A DNA stretch of 64,000 nucleotides from Sphingomonas hengshuiensis (GCF_000935025.1 NZ_CP010836.1:1612001-1676000); one strand, 5' to 3'. Positions 8,603-17,800 are shown, numbered from the stretch's first letter. The notes: generated by a model not told the origin, from the letters alone. Translations and numbers: made by a program.

Positions 8603-9756
8603 AGCGCGTCACGATCCTCGGCGCCACCGGCTCGGTCGGCAGTTCGACGCTCGACTTGATCGAGCGCGCGCCCGATGCATTCGAAGTGCTGGCGCTGACC
8701 GCCAATTCGGATGCGGCCAAGCTTGCCGCCGCCGCGATCCGCACCCGTGCCAAGACCGCCGTCGTCGCCGACGAAGCGAGCCTGCCGGCGCTGCGCGACG
8801 CGCTGGCGGGGACGGGGATCGAGGCGCGGGGCGGGGCCGAGGCGGTGTGCGACGCCGCGCGGATGGGCGCCGACTGGACGATGGCGGCGATCGTCGGCAC
8901 CGCGGGGCTCAAGCCGGTGATGGCCGCGCTCGAATCGGGCGGGACGGTGGCGCTGGCGAACAAGGAATCGCTGGTGTCCGCCGGCGACGTGATGATGGCG
9001 GCGGCGCGGCGCAGCGGCACCACGCTGCTGCCGGTCGATTCCGAGCACAACGCGGTGTTCCAGTGCCTCGACCGGACGGCCCCGCGCGGTGTCCGCCGCA
9101 TCATCCTCACCGCCAGCGGCGGGCCCTTCCGCCGGAAGTCGCTCGACGAGATGCGCGGCATCACCCCGGCCCAGGCGGTCGCCCATCCCAATTGGTCGAT
9201 GGGCGCCAAGATTTCGGTCGATTCGGCGACGATGATGAACAAGGGCCTCGAACTGATCGAGGCGTTCCACCTGTTCCCGGTAAGCGCCGGCCAGCTCGAC
9301 GTGATCGTCCATGCCCAATCCGTGGTGCATTCGATGGTCGAATATGTCGACGGATCGGTGCTCGCCCAGCTCGGGACGCCCGATATGCGCACCCCGATCG
9401 CCTTTGCGCTGGCCTGGCCCGAGCGGATGGAAACGCCGTGCGAGGCGCTCGATCTGGCCAAGGTCGCGCGGCTCGACTTCGAGGCGCCCGATCCGGTGCG
9501 CTTCCCGGCGCTCGCGCTCGCGCGGCAGGCGCTGGAGGCGGGCGGGGCGCGTCCCGCGATTCTCAATGCCGCCAATGAAGTAGCGGTCGCGGCATTCCTT
9601 TCTAAACGCGCGGGCTTTCTTGAAATTGCCGCAATCGTTGCCGATACGCTGGCGGGCTATGACCCGGCTGCCCCGGACTCGCTCGACGCCGTACTGGCAA
9701 TCGATGCAGAAGCGCGGGTTCGCGCGGTTGAGCGTGTGAAGGACTGCGTCGCTTGA
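8599..9756 (+). CDS. dxr: 1-deoxy-D-xylulose 5-phosphate reductoisomerase
   Basis: The enzyme makes 2-C-methylerythritol 4-phosphate, the first committed step of the MEP isoprenoid pathway. It is 385 residues. It has the NADPH loop GATGSVGSSTLDL at the N-terminus, the metal and substrate residues in PVDSEHNAVFQ, and the block MRTPIAFALAWPERM. The start is GTG, overlapping the cdsA stop by 4 nt. Later enzymes of the same pathway (IspD and IspF, fused) are encoded at 37.5 kb. Its product ultimately feeds UppS upstream. Confidence 0.97.
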   Translation: MKRVTILGATGSVGSSTLDLIERAPDAFEVLALTANSDAAKLAAAAIRTRAKTAVVADEASLPALRDALAGTGIEARGGAEAVCDAARMGADWTMAAIVGTAGLKPVMAALESGGTVALANKESLVSAGDVMMAAARRSGTTLLPVDSEHNAVFQCLDRTAPRGVRRIILTASGGPFRRKSLDEMRGITPAQAVAHPNWSMGAKISVDSATMMNKGLELIEAFHLFPVSAGQLDVIVHAQSVVHSMVEYVDGSVLAQLGTPDMRTPIAFALAWPERMETPCEALDLAKVARLDFEAPDPVRFPALALARQALEAGGARPAILNAANEVAVAAFLSKRAGFLEIAAIVADTLAGYDPAAPDSLDAVLAIDAEARVRAVERVKDCVA

Positions 9757-10886
9757 TCGAAAACCCCGGCATCCTGCTCACCGTCCTGGCATTCGTGCTG
9801 GTGATCGGGCCGCTCGTTTTCCTCCATGAACTCGGCCATTATCTTGCCGGGCGCTGGTTCGGGGTGAAGGCCGAGGAATTTTCGATCGGGTTCGGTCGCG
9901 AGGTCGCGGGCTTCACCGATCGCCGCGGTACGCGCTGGAAATTCGGTTGGCTCCCGCTGGGGGGCTATGTCCGCTTCGCCGGCGACATGAACCCGGCGAG
10001 CCAGCCTTCGCCCGAATGGCTGGCGCTGCCGGCGCGGGAGCGGGCGCAGACCTTTCAGGCAAAGCCGCTGTGGCAGCGCGCGATCATCGTCGCGGCGGGG
10101 CCGGTCACCAATTTCGTCGTCGCGATCCTGATCCTCGCGGGCTTCGCGCTGGCCTATGGCGCGCCGAGCACCCCGCCGATACTCGACGGCGTCGTCGCGG
10201 GCAGCCCGGCGTCGGCGGCAGGGCTCCAGCCCGGCGACCGCATCGTTGCGATCGGCGGCCGCACGGTTTCCACCTTCAGCGACATTGCGGAGTATGCGCT
10301 GCTCCGCCCGAAAGAGGCGGTCCAGATCGATTTCGATCGCGCCGGCGAACGCCTTCAGGTGGATGCGGTGATCGGCGAGCGCGTCGAGAAGGATCGGTTC
10401 GGCAACATCTTCCGGATCGGGATGCTCGGCGTCCGTTCGGGAACCCCGGTGTTCGAGCCCGTCGGCGTCTTCCGCGCGCCGCTTCTGGGCGCGCAGCAGG
10501 CGGCGGGGATCGTCCGGACGACGATCGACGGGCTTGGCCAGATCATCACGGGCCGCCGCTCGGTTTCCGAACTGGGCGGGCCGCTTCGGATCGCACAGGT
10601 CTCGGGCGAGCGGCTGGCGATGGGGCCGACCCAGTTTGTATTCCTGATCGCACTGATTTCCATTAATCTCGGATTCATCAACCTGTTGCCAGTCCCGGTG
10701 TTGGATGGCGGGCATCTGATGTTCTATGCAGTCGAGGCAATTCGCCGTCGTCCCGTTGAACCGCAGGTCATGGAATGGGCGTTTCGTGGCGGATTCATCG
10801 CAATATTGGCGTTGATGCTGTTCGTTACGCTCAACGATCTCGGTGCCTTTGGCCTCTGGAGAAATCTGGCCGGCTTGATCGGTTGA
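9753..10886 (+). CDS. rseP: RseP-family site-2 protease (zinc intramembrane protease)
   Basis: This multi-pass inner-membrane metalloprotease cuts anti-sigma factors and leftover signal peptides. The zinc motif HELGH is at residues 25-29 in the first membrane helix. One PDZ domain is visible at about residues 140-205 (SPASAAGLQPGDRI), where E. coli has two. The third metal ligand is in NLLPVPVLDGGHL near residue 320. The start is TTG, overlapping the dxr stop as TTGA. It lies directly upstream of bamA, so outer-membrane assembly and envelope-stress proteolysis are co-encoded. Confidence 0.95.
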   Translation: MIENPGILLTVLAFVLVIGPLVFLHELGHYLAGRWFGVKAEEFSIGFGREVAGFTDRRGTRWKFGWLPLGGYVRFAGDMNPASQPSPEWLALPARERAQTFQAKPLWQRAIIVAAGPVTNFVVAILILAGFALAYGAPSTPPILDGVVAGSPASAAGLQPGDRIVAIGGRTVSTFSDIAEYALLRPKEAVQIDFDRAGERLQVDAVIGERVEKDRFGNIFRIGMLGVRSGTPVFEPVGVFRAPLLGAQQAAGIVRTTIDGLGQIITGRRSVSELGGPLRIAQVSGERLAMGPTQFVFLIALISINLGFINLLPVPVLDGGHLMFYAVEAIRRRPVEPQVMEWAFRGGFIAILALMLFVTLNDLGAFGLWRNLAGLIG

Positions 10887-10956
10887 CGGGGTTAAGGCAG
10901 GGCAGTTCGCGTCGCTTGGGCAGCGACTTTCTCGAAATCCTGGTTTGGGGTGGGAT

Positions 10957-13698
10957 GTGAAGATCAAGGTTACGAATTTGGGCGCACGCGCCACGGCGAC
11001 TCTTCTCGCGGGCACGATGCTCTCGGGGATGGCGCACGCGCAGACCGCTCCCCAGACGCCCCCCGCGGCAACGCCGCCGGCTTCTGCTACCCCGACGGCA
11101 ACGTTGCTCCCGGTCCAGCAGGTGCGCACCGTGCGCTCGCTGCGGGTCGAGGGATCGCAGCGCATCGAGCCGGAGACCGTGCTTTCCTACACGCGTCTGC
11201 GCACCGGTGAGCCCTATACCAACGAGACCGTGGACCAGGCGATCAAGGACCTGCTGGCATCCGACCTCCTCGCCGATGTCGCGATCGAAGGCGTCGAGAC
11301 CGGCGACCTGGTGATCCGCATCCGCGAGAATCCGGTGATCAACCGCGTCGTGTTCGAGGGCAATAAGCGCCTGAAGAACGACAAGATTCTCAAGGAAGTG
11401 AAGCTGGCTCCGCGTCAGATCTTCACCCGCACCGCGGTACGCGCCGATGTCGCGCGCATCGTCGAACTGTACCGCCGCCAGGGTCGCTTCGCCGCGACCG
11501 TCGCGCCGAAGATGGTCAGCCTCGACCAGAACCGCGTCGACGTGATCTTCGAGATCCAGGAAGGGTCGAAGTCCAAGGTTCGCCAGATCAACATCATCGG
11601 GAACGAGGTGTTCCCGGACGGCAAGCTGCGTGGCGAGATGGCGACCAAGGTTTCGAGCCTGAAGACGCTGCTCAGCTCGAACACGTCGTACGACCAGGAC
11701 CGGCTGGCCTATGACCAGCAGAAGCTGCGCCAATTCTACCTGACCGAAGGCTATGCCGATTTCCGCGTGATCTCGGCAGTCGCCGAGCTGACGCCGGACA
11801 AGCGCGACTTCATCATCACCTATGTCGTCGAGGAAGGCCCGCGCTACAAATTCGGCCCGGTGACGGTCGACAGCGCGATCCGCGATTTCGACGACAAGCG
11901 GCTCGCCGCCGCGCTCCAGATCAAGGAGGGCGAATGGTATAATGCGAAAGCGGTCGAGGACACCGTCGAGCAGCTGAGCGAAACCGCCGGCGCGTTCGGC
12001 TATGCGTTCGCCGACGTCCGCCCCGAATTCCAGCGCGACAAGGACGCGCTGACGATGACGATGAACTTCCACATCGGCGAGGCGAACCGCACCTATATCG
12101 AGCGGATCGAAATCACGGGCAACCGCCAGACGCAGGACAAGGTCATCCGCCGCGAAATGCGCGTGGCCGAAGGCGATGCGTTCAACACCTTCCTGGTGAA
12201 GCGCTCGCAGGACCGCATCAATTCGCTCGGCTATTTCCAGGACAAGTTCGAAATCGAGCGCAAGGAAGGGTCGACTCCCGACCGCATCGTCCTCGCCGCG
12301 AATGTCGAGGAACGCGCCAACGGCGAATTGACGCTGTCGGCGGGCTTCTCCAGCCTCGAACGCTTCATCCTCCAGGCGTCGATCCGCCAGCGCAACTTCC
12401 GCGGCATGGGGCAGACGGTGTCGGCCTCGGTCGATTATTCGAGCTACAACAAGTCGGTCGAGCTGGGCTTCACCGAGCCCTATCTGTTCGACACCAACGT
12501 CGCGCTGGGCGGCACGATCTTCCGCCAGGACTATAACGCGTTCAACTATATCGGCAGCGACCGCAGCACGACCTACAGCCAGGTATCGACCGGGTTCCAG
12601 CTCGTCGCGGGCGTGCCGCTGACCGAATATTGGACGCTGTCGGCGCGCTATCAGCTCAAGCAGGACGATGTTACGCTCGACAAGTCGAGCTTCTACACCG
12701 ACGGCGTCTGCGATCCGCTCAAGGCCGGGCGCTATTATTGCGAGGCGGTGGGCAATCGCATCACTTCGCTGCTCGGCTTCTCGCTGATCTATGACAGCCT
12801 CAACAGCCGCCTCCGCCCGACGCGCGGCCAGCGCTTTTCGGTCAGCACCGATTTCGCCGGGCTCGGCGGCGATGTCCGCTATGCCCGTGCCAAGCTCGAC
12901 GGCAGCAAATATTGGAGCGTCGGCGGCGGCTTCATCTTCTCGCTCGCGGGCGAGGGCGGCTATATCAAGAGCCTCGAGGGGTCGGGCGCCGCGGGCGTCG
13001 ACCCCATCCGGATCACCGACCGCTTCTACCTGGGCGAGCCGCAGTTCCGCGGTTTCGACATCCGCGGCGTCGGTCCGCGCGTGCAGCGTATCTATTACAC
13101 CGGCGACGCTGCGTCGGGCACGCAGCTGCTGAACACCGACAGAGACCAGATCATCGACGATGCGCTGGGCGGCACGGCCTATTATCTGACCAAGGCCGAG
13201 CTTGAGATTCCGCTCGGTGCCGGTGCTGCCGAACTCGGGCTGCGGCCATCGGTGTTCGTCCAGCTGGGCGGCCTGTTCGGGATCAAGGACCCGGGCAAGA
13301 CGATTGCGTTCGATCAGGCGCGCAATGCGGACGGATCGCTCGCGTACAACAAGGACGGCTCGCCGACGCTGTTGCCGGCGCAGCAATATACCAGCGTGAA
13401 CGGCGTGCAGACGCCGCTCTATACGACGTCGGGCAGTCTCGCGACGACCTGCGCCGTGGGCTATGCCACCACCTATGGCGGCGCCTGCACGGGAACGAAC
13501 ATCAACACGCCCTATACGACCGCTGCTTTCTACGAGCGTTTCGTGGGCGATACGGCACGCCCGCGGCTCTCGGTCGGCTTTGGCGTGAACTGGAATTCGC
13601 CCTTCGGGCCGCTCCGCATCGACATTGCCAAAGCGCTGCTGAGCGCCGAGGGCGACGATACCAAGCTCATCACCTTCAACGTAGGGACTCAGTTCTGA
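10957..13698 (+). CDS. bamA: Outer membrane protein assembly factor BamA
   Basis: BamA is the Omp85 core of the machine that folds beta-barrels into the outer membrane. From the GTG at 10957 (GGGGTGGG upstream) the protein is 913 residues, with a signal peptide ending AHA-Q near residue 28. Five POTRA repeats fill about residues 50-400, and the rest is a 16-strand barrel. LGEPQFRGFDIRGVGPR corresponds to the conserved loop-6 RGF motif. The C-terminus ends in Phe (NVGTQF). Two predicted surface loops carry Cys pairs (near residues 585-595 and 830-845). At 913 residues it is longer than the E. coli protein of about 810. Confidence 0.97.
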   Translation: MKIKVTNLGARATATLLAGTMLSGMAHAQTAPQTPPAATPPASATPTATLLPVQQVRTVRSLRVEGSQRIEPETVLSYTRLRTGEPYTNETVDQAIKDLLASDLLADVAIEGVETGDLVIRIRENPVINRVVFEGNKRLKNDKILKEVKLAPRQIFTRTAVRADVARIVELYRRQGRFAATVAPKMVSLDQNRVDVIFEIQEGSKSKVRQINIIGNEVFPDGKLRGEMATKVSSLKTLLSSNTSYDQDRLAYDQQKLRQFYLTEGYADFRVISAVAELTPDKRDFIITYVVEEGPRYKFGPVTVDSAIRDFDDKRLAAALQIKEGEWYNAKAVEDTVEQLSETAGAFGYAFADVRPEFQRDKDALTMTMNFHIGEANRTYIERIEITGNRQTQDKVIRREMRVAEGDAFNTFLVKRSQDRINSLGYFQDKFEIERKEGSTPDRIVLAANVEERANGELTLSAGFSSLERFILQASIRQRNFRGMGQTVSASVDYSSYNKSVELGFTEPYLFDTNVALGGTIFRQDYNAFNYIGSDRSTTYSQVSTGFQLVAGVPLTEYWTLSARYQLKQDDVTLDKSSFYTDGVCDPLKAGRYYCEAVGNRITSLLGFSLIYDSLNSRLRPTRGQRFSVSTDFAGLGGDVRYARAKLDGSKYWSVGGGFIFSLAGEGGYIKSLEGSGAAGVDPIRITDRFYLGEPQFRGFDIRGVGPRVQRIYYTGDAASGTQLLNTDRDQIIDDALGGTAYYLTKAELEIPLGAGAAELGLRPSVFVQLGGLFGIKDPGKTIAFDQARNADGSLAYNKDGSPTLLPAQQYTSVNGVQTPLYTTSGSLATTCAVGYATTYGGACTGTNINTPYTTAAFYERFVGDTARPRLSVGFGVNWNSPFGPLRIDIAKALLSAEGDDTKLITFNVGTQF

Positions 13699-14462
13699 TG
13701 ATCACCAACAAGCTCATGCTTGGCATGCTCGCGGCCTCGGTCGCGGTCGTCGCCGTTCCCGCCAGCGCCCAGGTTGCCGGCATCGCCTCTGCCAGCCCGA
13801 CCACGGTCGTCGCCACGTCGAAGGCGTTCGGCGCCGCGCGCCAGCAGATCTCCACCACCTACAAGGCGTCGTTCGACCAGATCTCGGCCCGCCGCACCGC
13901 GTTGGACACCGAAGCCAAGCCGCTCATCGCGCAGCTCATGGCCCAGTTCGACACCAACAAGGACGGCCAGTTGAGCCAGCAGGAGCAGGCCGCGGCGCAG
14001 AACGCCAAGAGCCCGATCCTCGAGAAGCTGAAGACGATCCAGACCACTGCGGACAGCGATATCGCCAAGCTGACCAACCCGGCGGCGCGCGCCGAGCTGT
14101 TCGCGATCGAATCGATCCTGCGCCAGTATGAGGCGGCCCAGCTCCGCGTCGTCAACGCCAAGAAGATCAGCGTCGTCCTGACTCCGGAAGCGTTCATGTA
14201 TGCGCCGGACTCGGTGGACATCAGCGAAGCCATTGCTGCCGAAATCGACAAGGTCTCGCCGACCGTCGGCATCCAGGCGCCCGAGGGCTGGCAGCCCGCG
14301 CGCGAGACGATGGAGATCCAGCAGCGGCTGGTCCAGATGGCGCAGATGGCCGCCTATCAGCGCCAGGCGCAGCAGCAGCAGCAGGCCGGTGCGGCCCCCG
14401 CCGCCGGTGCGACTCCGGCCCCCGCCGGCGCCAAGCCCGCAAAGCCCGCCGAACCGCGGTGA
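13698..14462 (+). CDS. OmpH/Skp-like periplasmic chaperone with an EF-hand loop
   Basis: The protein has a signal peptide (cleavage near ASA-Q at residue 24), a long charged helical middle and a Gln/Ala/Pro-rich tail. Position after bamA and before fabZ marks it as the Skp/OmpH homologue that carries unfolded outer-membrane proteins across the periplasm. It is 254 residues, about 90 longer than E. coli Skp. Unusually, residues 85-96 read [12 protein letters not shown], a complete canonical EF-hand calcium loop. The ATG overlaps the bamA stop by 1 nt. The assignment rests on context plus helical character; similarity to Skp is weak by eye. Confidence 0.8.
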   Translation: MITNKLMLGMLAASVAVVAVPASAQVAGIASASPTTVVATSKAFGAARQQISTTYKASFDQISARRTALDTEAKPLIAQLMAQFDTNKDGQLSQQEQAAAQNAKSPILEKLKTIQTTADSDIAKLTNPAARAELFAIESILRQYEAAQLRVVNAKKISVVLTPEAFMYAPDSVDISEAIAAEIDKVSPTVGIQAPEGWQPARETMEIQQRLVQMAQMAAYQRQAQQQQQAGAAPAAGATPAPAGAKPAKPAEPR

Positions 14463-14938
14463 GCGAGGATGTGACGGCGGGCACCGACATCGGCCCGCTC
14501 GATATCGGGCGGGTGATGGCGGCGCTGCCGCATCGCTATCCGATGCTGCTGGTCGATCGCGTCGAGGAACTGATCCTCGACCGGTCGATCGTGGCGATCA
14601 AGGCGGTGACGATCAACGAGGGCTTTTTCCAGGGGCATTTCCCCGGTCGCCCGATCATGCCCGGCGTGTTGATCGTCGAGGCGCTGGCCCAGGCGGCGGG
14701 CGTGCTCGCGGTCGAGAGCCTGGGCCTCGCGGGATCGGGCAAGCTCGTCTATTTCATGTCGATCGACGGCGTGAAGTTCCGCAAGCCGGTCGAACCCGGC
14801 GTGCTGCTCCGGCTGGAGGTCGAGTTCGTGCAGAAGCGTTCGCGCGTCTGCAAATTCGCGGGCAAGGCCAGGATCGACGGCGAGATCGCCGCCGAATGCG
14901 AATTCACCGCGATGATCGCCGATCCGCCCAAGGCGTGA
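14459..14938 (+). CDS. fabZ: 3-hydroxyacyl-[ACP] dehydratase FabZ
   Basis: The enzyme dehydrates beta-hydroxyacyl-ACP in fatty acid synthesis and feeds lipid A precursors. It is 159 residues with the single hotdog fold. [12 protein letters not shown] opens it, the catalytic His is in [12 protein letters not shown] (about residue 60), and the catalytic Glu is in [10 protein letters not shown] (about residue 73). The GTG start overlaps the chaperone stop by 4 nt. lpxD and lpxA, which often flank fabZ, are not here. Confidence 0.96.
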   Translation: MSEDVTAGTDIGPLDIGRVMAALPHRYPMLLVDRVEELILDRSIVAIKAVTINEGFFQGHFPGRPIMPGVLIVEALAQAAGVLAVESLGLAGSGKLVYFMSIDGVKFRKPVEPGVLLRLEVEFVQKRSRVCKFAGKARIDGEIAAECEFTAMIADPPKA

Positions 14939-14945
14939 TCGGCGC

Positions 14946-15161
14946 ATGGACGCACTGACCGCGTTCGGATTGTTCGCGGTCAGCGCGATGCTGGTGACCT
15001 ATGCGCTGGAAAGCCGGTCGGACGGGTGGATTCTCGCCTTTGCGGGTGCGTGCCTGCTGGGCTCGGCCTATGGCTTCCTCCAGGGAGCATGGCCGTTCGG
15101 CGTGGTCGAGGGCATCTGGTCGGTCGTCGCGGCGCGGCGCTGGTGGCTTCGCCGCCGCTGA
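14946..15161 (+). CDS. Small two-helix membrane protein, unknown function
   Basis: This is a 71-residue protein with hydrophobic segments at about residues 4-20 and 26-45, a third weaker one, and a very basic end (RRWWLRRR). It starts 8 bp after fabZ on the same strand, so it is probably the last gene of the bamA-fabZ transcript. It resembles small sphingomonad membrane proteins near fabZ, but I do not recognise a named family. Confidence 0.65.
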   Translation: MDALTAFGLFAVSAMLVTYALESRSDGWILAFAGACLLGSAYGFLQGAWPFGVVEGIWSVVAARRWWLRRR

Positions 15162-15243
15162 GGTTGCGCCGCCGCACCTGCTCTGCTAGGCGCGCCCGTC
15201 CGCTGCTGGTCGGTAACCAGCGGCTTCTTCGAAGGAATTGCTC

Positions 15244-15474
15244 GTGAAGACCAATACCCATCCCGATTATCACATGATCAAGATCCAGATGACCGACGGC
15301 ACCGTGTTCGAGACGCGCTCGACCTGGGGCAAGGAAGGCGATCTGATGCAGCTTGAAATCGATCCGCTCGCGCACCCCGCATGGATCGGCGGCCGCGGCC
15401 AGATGCTCGACCAGGGCGGCCAGGTTGCGCGCTTCAACAAGCGTTTCGGCGGTCTCTCGCTCGGCAAGAAGTGA
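15244..15474 (+). CDS. rpmE: 50S ribosomal protein L31, zinc-free type
   Basis: This 76-residue protein reads [18 protein letters not shown] at the N-terminus and [12 protein letters not shown] at the C-terminus, a close match to alphaproteobacterial L31. It has no Cys, so it is the zinc-independent paralog form. The start is a GTG at 15244, with GAAGGAA 6 nt upstream; an in-frame TTG at 15238 sits too close to that site. Confidence 0.96.
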   Translation: MKTNTHPDYHMIKIQMTDGTVFETRSTWGKEGDLMQLEIDPLAHPAWIGGRGQMLDQGGQVARFNKRFGGLSLGKK

Positions 15475-15482
15475 GGGTGGGC

Positions 15483-15506
15483 GGCGCGTTGCTCCGTTAA
15501 CGCGCC
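15483..15506 (+). terminator. Hairpin after rpmE
   Basis: GGCGCGTT (15483-15490) pairs with AACGCGCC (15499-15506) around an 8-nt loop just past the rpmE stop. No U-tract follows, so the terminator role is tentative. Confidence 0.4.
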
Positions 15507-15534
15507 GTTAGCCACGCGGCGATACGCTTCCCTG

Positions 15535-15867
15535 ATGGCAAGTCAGGGAAGCTCCACTATGTTTGCGGCCGAGTTCGAGCCCGCGGAAACGCTGGGCCGG
15601 CGCCGCTCGATGCGCGCGCCGGTGTCGCTCGATGCGCGGATCGGGCGCGGCGGGCTCGACCGCGCCTTGTGCAAGGTCACCGATCTGTCGGCGCACGGCG
15701 CCCGGATCCAGACCTTTTCGGAACTCAGGGCCGGTTCGATGATCTGGCTCGCGCTCCCCAAGGTGGGCCATGTCGGTGCCCGAGTCGTATGGGCCGACGA
15801 TTTCGAGGCCGGGCTCGAGTTTTCGACGGCGCTTTCCGTCGAAGCCTTTGAATCGCTTACGGCATGA
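15535..15867 (+). CDS. PilZ-domain protein
   Basis: This 110-residue single-domain protein shows both halves of the cyclic-di-GMP-binding pattern. RRSMR (residues 23-27) supplies the RxxxR part and DLSAHG (residues 50-55) the D/NxSxxG part. It could report c-di-GMP levels to motility or exopolysaccharide machinery. No effector domain is attached and no pilus or cellulose gene is nearby, so the target is unknown. An alternative start is the ATG at 15559, which would remove eight residues. Confidence 0.85.
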   Translation: MASQGSSTMFAAEFEPAETLGRRRSMRAPVSLDARIGRGGLDRALCKVTDLSAHGARIQTFSELRAGSMIWLALPKVGHVGARVVWADDFEAGLEFSTALSVEAFESLTA

Positions 15868-15956
15868 TGCCCCATCGGCGCGGCAGCCGGGAAACTACAA
15901 CATTGCGCTAGCCCCGTAGGTAGGTCATGCTCCGCTCTTCACTGAGGGGACCGGTG

Positions 15957-16493
15957 ATGAACAGGGGCTTGCTCGTTGGCGCGCTTGCGTGCGCCGTATC
16001 TTCGCCTGCGGTTGCGGGTGACAAGGTCGTGCCGGGGCTGCTGCCCGATGCCAGGGCGGTGCTGATGGCCGATGTCCGGCTCAGCTATGGGCTGCCGACG
16101 CGATTGCCGGCGGCGGTGCCTGAGGTGCGAGAGCGGCCCGCGGCGTTGCCGCGCATGGCGATCTACACGCTCGATGCGCGCGCCGCGCCGTTGCCACTCG
16201 TCACTCTCCCTGCGCGCCCGGCGACTGGACCGGGCTCAAACCTGCAGAGTGTCGAGAACGAGGCACCGGCCAATTGGCGCGTCCCGATCGAAGCGGAGGA
16301 TGTCACCTCGATCCACGGCGGCACCTATGCGGTCGGGGACACGCTCGCCTCGTTCCGCCTCCGTCGCGGCCCGCGCTCGCCGCTCAAGACGATGTTCGTC
16401 CTGCGCATCGACGGCAAGGACGAAAGCCCGGCGTTCAGCATCGGCGGCGGCGGCGTCGCGGCGGCGCTATGGCGCGCGGGACAGGCGAACTGA
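15957..16493 (+). CDS. Secreted hypothetical protein
   Basis: This 178-residue protein begins MNRGLLVGALACAVSSPAVA, a signal peptide cleaved near residue 20, so the product is periplasmic or outer-membrane associated. GAGGGG lies 7 nt upstream of the ATG at 15957; an ATG 30 nt earlier lacks this. The mature part is Pro- and Ala-rich in the middle and ends in a predicted beta domain (RVPIEAEDV through FSIGGGGVAAALWRAG). No Cys and no catalytic motif stand out. I do not recognise a family. Confidence 0.7.
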   Translation: MNRGLLVGALACAVSSPAVAGDKVVPGLLPDARAVLMADVRLSYGLPTRLPAAVPEVRERPAALPRMAIYTLDARAAPLPLVTLPARPATGPGSNLQSVENEAPANWRVPIEAEDVTSIHGGTYAVGDTLASFRLRRGPRSPLKTMFVLRIDGKDESPAFSIGGGGVAAALWRAGQAN

Positions 16494-16555
16494 GGGGCAG
16501 CCCTCGCTGCACCGCTTGCGAATCTCTCCCGACGCGGGCAAGCGCTCCGCAGCGC

Positions 16556-16645
16556 GGAGAGATGGCCGAGTGGTTTAAGGCAGCGGTCTTGAAAACCGCC
16601 GTGGGTGCAAGCTCACCGTGGGTTCGAATCCCACTCTCTCCGCCA
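16556..16645 (+). tRNA. tRNA-Ser (anticodon TGA)
   Basis: This 90-nt gene has a 7-bp acceptor stem (GGAGAGA with TCTCTCC), discriminator G and an encoded CCA. The anticodon loop is CTTGAAA, giving anticodon TGA for UCA and related serine codons. A long variable arm (GTGGGTGCAAGCTCAC) is the class II hallmark of tRNA-Ser. The T-loop GGTTCGAATCC is canonical. Confidence 0.97.
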
Positions 16646-16753
16646 CGAATCCCGCCCCCGCAATCGCCCTCGCGCGGCGAAGCGTCCGGAAAACCGGGCC
16701 TAATTTCCGGTTTTGGGGTTTAGCGCGCCGCTCGGCTGTGGCACAAAACCCGC

Positions 16754-17800
16754 ATGTGGGGATGGCGTATCGCAATCAGCAGGCTTTCGGCATCGGCCGT
16801 CGCCTTGGCCTTGGCTTCGACCGTAGCGGCCCCGGCGGTGGCGCAGGACGATGCCGGGTTCCGGGCTTATCTCGACACGCTTGGCCAGCAGGCGCTGGCG
16901 CAGGGGGTCAGCCGCCGGACGGTCGATGCGGTGCTGCCCACGCTGACGCTCAACCAGCGCGTGATCGATCTCGATCGCCAGCAGCCCGAAACCCGCCCCA
17001 ATGCTCCGATCCCGGCGTTCGAGCCCTATCGCCGCCAGCATGTCGATGCCTCCCGGATCGAGCGCGGGCGCGCCGCCTATCAGCGCCAGCGGCCGCGGCT
17101 CGAGCGGATCGAGCGGGAGACCGGGGTGCCCGAATCGATCATGGTCGCAATCTGGGGGCACGAAACCAATTATGGCCGCGTGATGGGCGGGTTCGACCTG
17201 CCGCGCGCGCTGGCCAGCCTCGCGTACGAAGGGCGCCGCCGCGACCTGTTCTCGACCGAGTTCATCGCGACGCTCAAGATGATCGACCGCGGCGTGCCGC
17301 GCGAAAAGCTGGTCGGCAGCTGGGCAGGGGCGTTTGGCGGGCCGCAATTCCTGCCGTCGGTCTATCTGCGGCTGGCCCGCGACGGCGATGGCGACGGCAT
17401 GGCGGACATCTGGACCAGCGAGCCCGATACGCTGGCGTCGATCGCCAATTATTTCGTCAATGCCGGCTGGCGTCCGGGCCAGCCCTGGGGCTTCGCGGTC
17501 AGCGTGCCCGCCGGACTGAATCGCGGCGCATTGGTCACCCGCATGTCCTCGCCGCGCTGCCCGCGCGTGCAGGAACGCCACAGCCAGTGGCGGACGATGG
17601 CGGAGTGGCGCGCGCTCGGCATCGTCCCGACGACGCGCGCCTGGCCCGCCGATTCGGTCCAGGCGACGCTGCTCGAGCCCGATGGCGTGGGGAAGGGCGG
17701 TTATCTGCTCACCGGCAATTATCGCGTGATCCTCGATTATAATTGCTCGAATTTTTACGCTTTGTCGGTAGGCCTGCTCGCCGATGAAGTGGAACACTAG
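16754..17800 (+). CDS. Lytic murein transglycosylase (MltB/Slt35 family)
   Basis: The enzyme cleaves the MurNAc-GlcNAc bond of peptidoglycan, leaving 1,6-anhydro ends. It is 348 residues with a signal peptide ending near AVA at residue 30 and no lipobox. The GH103 features are IMVAIWGHETNYG, with the catalytic Glu at about residue 136, and WAGAFGGPQFLPS. DGDGDGMADIW (about residues 210-220) matches the calcium EF-hand known in Slt35. It overlaps the downstream rlpA start by 17 bp. Together they are a peptidoglycan-remodelling pair. Confidence 0.93.
   Translation: MWGWRIAISRLSASAVALALASTVAAPAVAQDDAGFRAYLDTLGQQALAQGVSRRTVDAVLPTLTLNQRVIDLDRQQPETRPNAPIPAFEPYRRQHVDASRIERGRAAYQRQRPRLERIERETGVPESIMVAIWGHETNYGRVMGGFDLPRALASLAYEGRRRDLFSTEFIATLKMIDRGVPREKLVGSWAGAFGGPQFLPSVYLRLARDGDGDGMADIWTSEPDTLASIANYFVNAGWRPGQPWGFAVSVPAGLNRGALVTRMSSPRCPRVQERHSQWRTMAEWRALGIVPTTRAWPADSVQATLLEPDGVGKGGYLLTGNYRVILDYNCSNFYALSVGLLADEVEH

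Noticed and set aside
10831..13386. Very long open frame on the minus strand opposite bamA (851 codons)
   Set aside because: It is a GC-driven shadow of bamA: no domain, highly Arg/Asp/Ala-biased composition. The bamA strand has clear POTRA and barrel motifs.
17382..17414. EF-hand-like DGDGDG motif in the MltB-like transglycosylase as a novelty
   Set aside because: The Slt35/MltB family is already known to carry a calcium-binding EF-hand at this position.
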